The position numbers and the translations under genes were made by a program. Shown here piece by piece: positions 4,879 through 6,381 of a DNA stretch of 6,381 nucleotides (position 1 is its first letter; each line of letters starts with the position of its first letter). The notes below the pieces were generated by a model. The model ran no database searches, was not told the DNA's origin, and saw only the letters and a list, made by a program, of their open reading frames with translations. Origin of the DNA: Methylococcales bacterium (GTDB taxonomy: Bacteria > Pseudomonadota > Gammaproteobacteria > Methylococcales > Methylomonadaceae). The DNA is taken from the NCBI GenBank assembly GCA_009692395.1, contig SHZG01000142.1, forward strand, positions 1 through 6,381. Direction: 5' to 3'.

Positions 4879-6222
4879 TCAGCCCTTCTTTTTGGGAGAG
4901 AGCAAGCCTACAGAATCCACCATTTTTTCATCTGAAAAATTGAATTCCCCGTGCAGATTAAAATGCGCCCAAGTAACCACTGAGCCATTTTCGATAGTCG
5001 CTAACAAATCTGCCTTACGAGTTTCATTTTTTTCGTTAGCAAGCTCACGCGTCAAATACAGATAATTCCAACAAACGATGGCGTTTTTAATGAGCCGCCG
5101 ACAACTTTCAGCGATTTCCTGTTCTTCTTTTTCGCTTTGAACAAATTCTTGATTATGCCCAAACGAAATGGCTTTAGAGAATTTATTGGAACTTTCGACT
5201 TTGTTGAGTTGCGCCTCAATCGACTGCCTAAATAGACAATCATCACGATATTTCAGGATAAACAGTGATTTTGGAATTTTGCCGAATTCTTTCAGGGCTT
5301 TGTAGAGCGAATGCTGATTAGAGTAAGAGTTCAAGCGTTTGAACAGTTGCGAAGCCGTAGTGATTTTGAGTTGAATAGTGGCAATAAAACGCAGAATTTC
5401 ATCCCATTGTTTTTCAATCACAGCCTCTCTAACACGAGTATCAGGCAACAACACATAACCCAATTTTTCGTAGTCGCTTCGAGGCTTGAAGGCGACAAGT
5501 TTTTGTTTACCCAGCCCTTTGATGCGTGGTGCAAACTCGATTATCAGTAAGAACGTTGAGCCAAAAACAAACTCAGAATAGCCGTGCGTATCGGTGGAAT
5601 GAATCTCGCTTTTCACTACGTCATTGTGTATTCAGCCGTCAATGACGTATGCTGCCTCGCGTTCAGACGCACTAATCACGGTGGAATACCACATCAAATC
5701 GCGTGAATCAATGAAGGTCACAACACTTGCACCCTTGCCTTTGCCAAAATATTTGAACGATTGATTGGCATTCAACGAATCCGTGTTGACTTCAACTTTT
5801 TGCCCGTCACTCGACGTATGCAAGGGTTTATCGGCGGGATTGTGCAGACTTGGCAAGTCCAACTGACTGATAAAACTTAGGATTTTGTCGTTAGCATTCT
5901 GAATATTTTGCAGAGAAAAAGACCAGTTCACCACGTTTTCGAGTTCATTCTCATTGATCTGGCTGGAGATTTGCGCCAGTTTACGATGTCCAATGTCACA
6001 TCCGTAGCCCATAATGCCTGCGAAAAAAACTTTTGAGGGCGGTTGATCGCGTTGGTATTTACTCTGCCAATGCTCAAACTCGCTGAGAAAATCGGTTGCT
6101 TGGTTGACGGTGGCAAGCATTTCAAGCATCGAAATATATTTTCGTTCAGGGAAAAAAGTCCCTAACGACAGGCTTTCGACGGTTTCTTGTTTGGGCGTTT
6201 TAACATGAGCCGCTGCCGCTAA
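4879..6222 (-). pseudogene. tnpA: C-terminal half of a Tn3-family transposase, with an in-frame stop
   Basis: About 446 residues are recognisably the catalytic half of a Tn3-family (DDE_Tnp_Tn3) transposase, which cuts and joins transposon ends in replicative transposition. Markers in order are SLGTFFPERKY, GYGCDIGHRKLAQIS, LHTSSDGQK, FKYFGKGKG, VISASEREAAYVIDG, HSTDTHGY, FAPRIKGLG, TTASQLFKRLNSYS, ALKEFGKIPKSLFIL, KEEQEIAE and NLHGEFNFSDEK. The likely catalytic acids are present: Asp at codon 5806-5808 (SSDGQ), Asp at 5590-5592 (STDTH) and Glu at 5194-5196 (NKVES). A TGA at 5632-5634 breaks the frame right after AAYVIDG, where family members usually have leucine; reading resumes in the same frame (IHNDVVKSEIHSTDTHG). 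The N-terminal ~500 residues of a typical ~1000-residue protein are missing and replaced by an IS4-type fragment. No resolvase gene is present. Not expected to be active. Confidence 0.9.
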
Positions 6223-6335
6223 TGGAATACTCGCCGTCGGCTGTGCCGCTAAACTGTCTATTACCTTGTACAACCTCGCAACACGTCTCGTGTCGCCCAA
6301 GCACAGACCCCCAGTTCCTGTTGTATCCAGTTCAT
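6223..6335 (-). pseudogene. N-terminal fragment of an IS4/Tn5-type transposase (Tnp_DNA_bind), frameshifted
   Basis: Read from ATG at 6335-6333 (same as 72-70), the frame gives MNWIQQELG. The next frame then gives LGDTRRVARLYKVIDSL and LAAQPTASIP. Together they fit the N-terminal DNA-binding domain of IS4/Tn5-like transposases, whose pattern is W-x-x-x-E-(F/L)-GG-x-x-LGD-x-RR-x-x-RL...LAxxPxASIP. The two parts lie in different frames, separated at CTGGGGGTC (five G's, 6308-6312). A sixth G would restore one continuous frame reading ELGGLCLGDTRR, so a 1-bp deletion, or a base-calling error, is inferred. After ASIP (about 6223) the sequence becomes Tn3-family TnpA in frame. Upstream of the ATG, about 46 bp reach the truncated PIN-like gene, a distance suiting the end of an insertion sequence. 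Only the first ~38 codons remain. Confidence 0.65.
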
Positions 6336-6381
6336 TGCTATCATCGGTTTGTTAGTTCAAATTATCTTACTGTACCGCATT
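6264..6381. repeat. Terminal direct repeat, right copy (circle junction)
   Basis: This is the second copy of the 118-bp terminal repeat, identical to bases 1-118. In the circular molecule base 6263 is followed by base 1. The minus-strand transposase fragment that reads through 6264 therefore continues into bases 1-72 of the left copy. Confidence 0.9.

Noticed and set aside
5052..5246. 64-codon minus-strand ORF
   Set aside because: It lies inside the Tn3 transposase sequence in another frame and has no family-like features.
5311..5550. 79-codon plus-strand ORF
   Set aside because: It is antisense to well-conserved Tn3 transposase codons; a shadow frame.
5632..5634. TGA read as a sense codon (recoding or alternative genetic code)
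   Set aside because: The expected residue is Leu, not Trp or Sec, and the gene is already truncated, so a nonsense mutation in a decaying gene is simpler.
5928..6125. 65-codon minus-strand ORF
   Set aside because: It is an out-of-frame shadow of the Tn3 transposase region GYGCDIGHRK.
6264..6312. Minus-strand GGGGGTCTGTGCTTGGG as a Tn3-type terminal repeat
   Set aside because: It starts with a G run like Tn3 ends, but lacks the inner TAAG, matches the candidate end at 4774 no better than chance, and is better explained as IS4-type transposase coding sequence.

Overview
The window is most simply read as one circular replicon of 6263 bp. Bases 1-118 are repeated exactly at 6264-6381, so the true circle carries that stretch once. 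It looks like a small cryptic plasmid: one large replication gene, one tiny DNA-binding regulator, a probable origin and copy-control region, and a block of decayed mobile-element DNA. The host cannot be fixed from sequence alone. Moderate-to-low G+C by eye, Shine-Dalgarno sites, and Tn3-type and IS4-type transposase fragments fit a Gram-negative bacterium, perhaps a gammaproteobacterium (low confidence). No tRNA, rRNA, CRISPR array, resistance gene, complete relaxase or partition gene was seen.

Layout on the + strand: the 3' part of a gene resembling a PIN-domain nuclease (about 119-422), missing its 5' end; a 33-codon ORF with a good ribosome site (489-590); a non-coding region with a hairpin resembling an IS200/IS605 end (630-674) and a probable origin, made of two 20-bp-phased AT-rich repeats (734-774) flanked by a distant inverted repeat (693-706/789-804); a 61-residue excisionase/AlpA-like helix-turn-helix protein (833-1018); a 128-bp leader; and the 1117-residue replication protein (1147-4500), which joins a Toprim primase-like part to a P-loop helicase part. 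Just after it come an 11-bp inverted repeat and a 16-codon stub resembling the start of a MobC or ribbon-helix-helix gene (4572-4622). Then, on the minus strand, lies the C-terminal half of a Tn3-family transposase (4879-about 6222) with an in-frame TGA, joined at its N-terminal side to the first ~38 codons of an IS4/Tn5-type transposase (about 6223-6335), which has a probable 1-bp frameshift in a G run. The IS4-type fragment runs through the circle junction up to the truncated PIN gene.

The most interesting part is the leader between the small regulator and the replication gene. On the minus strand it holds a perfect TATAAT box, then a small stem-loop, then a strong hairpin followed by seven T's. 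This is the layout of a ~74-nt counter-transcribed RNA. Together with the small DNA-binding protein it would give a regulator / antisense RNA / rep copy-control module comparable in layout to copG-RNAII-repB of pMV158, but attached to an unrelated, CyRepA1-like primase-helicase initiator. This is inference from sequence pattern and is testable.
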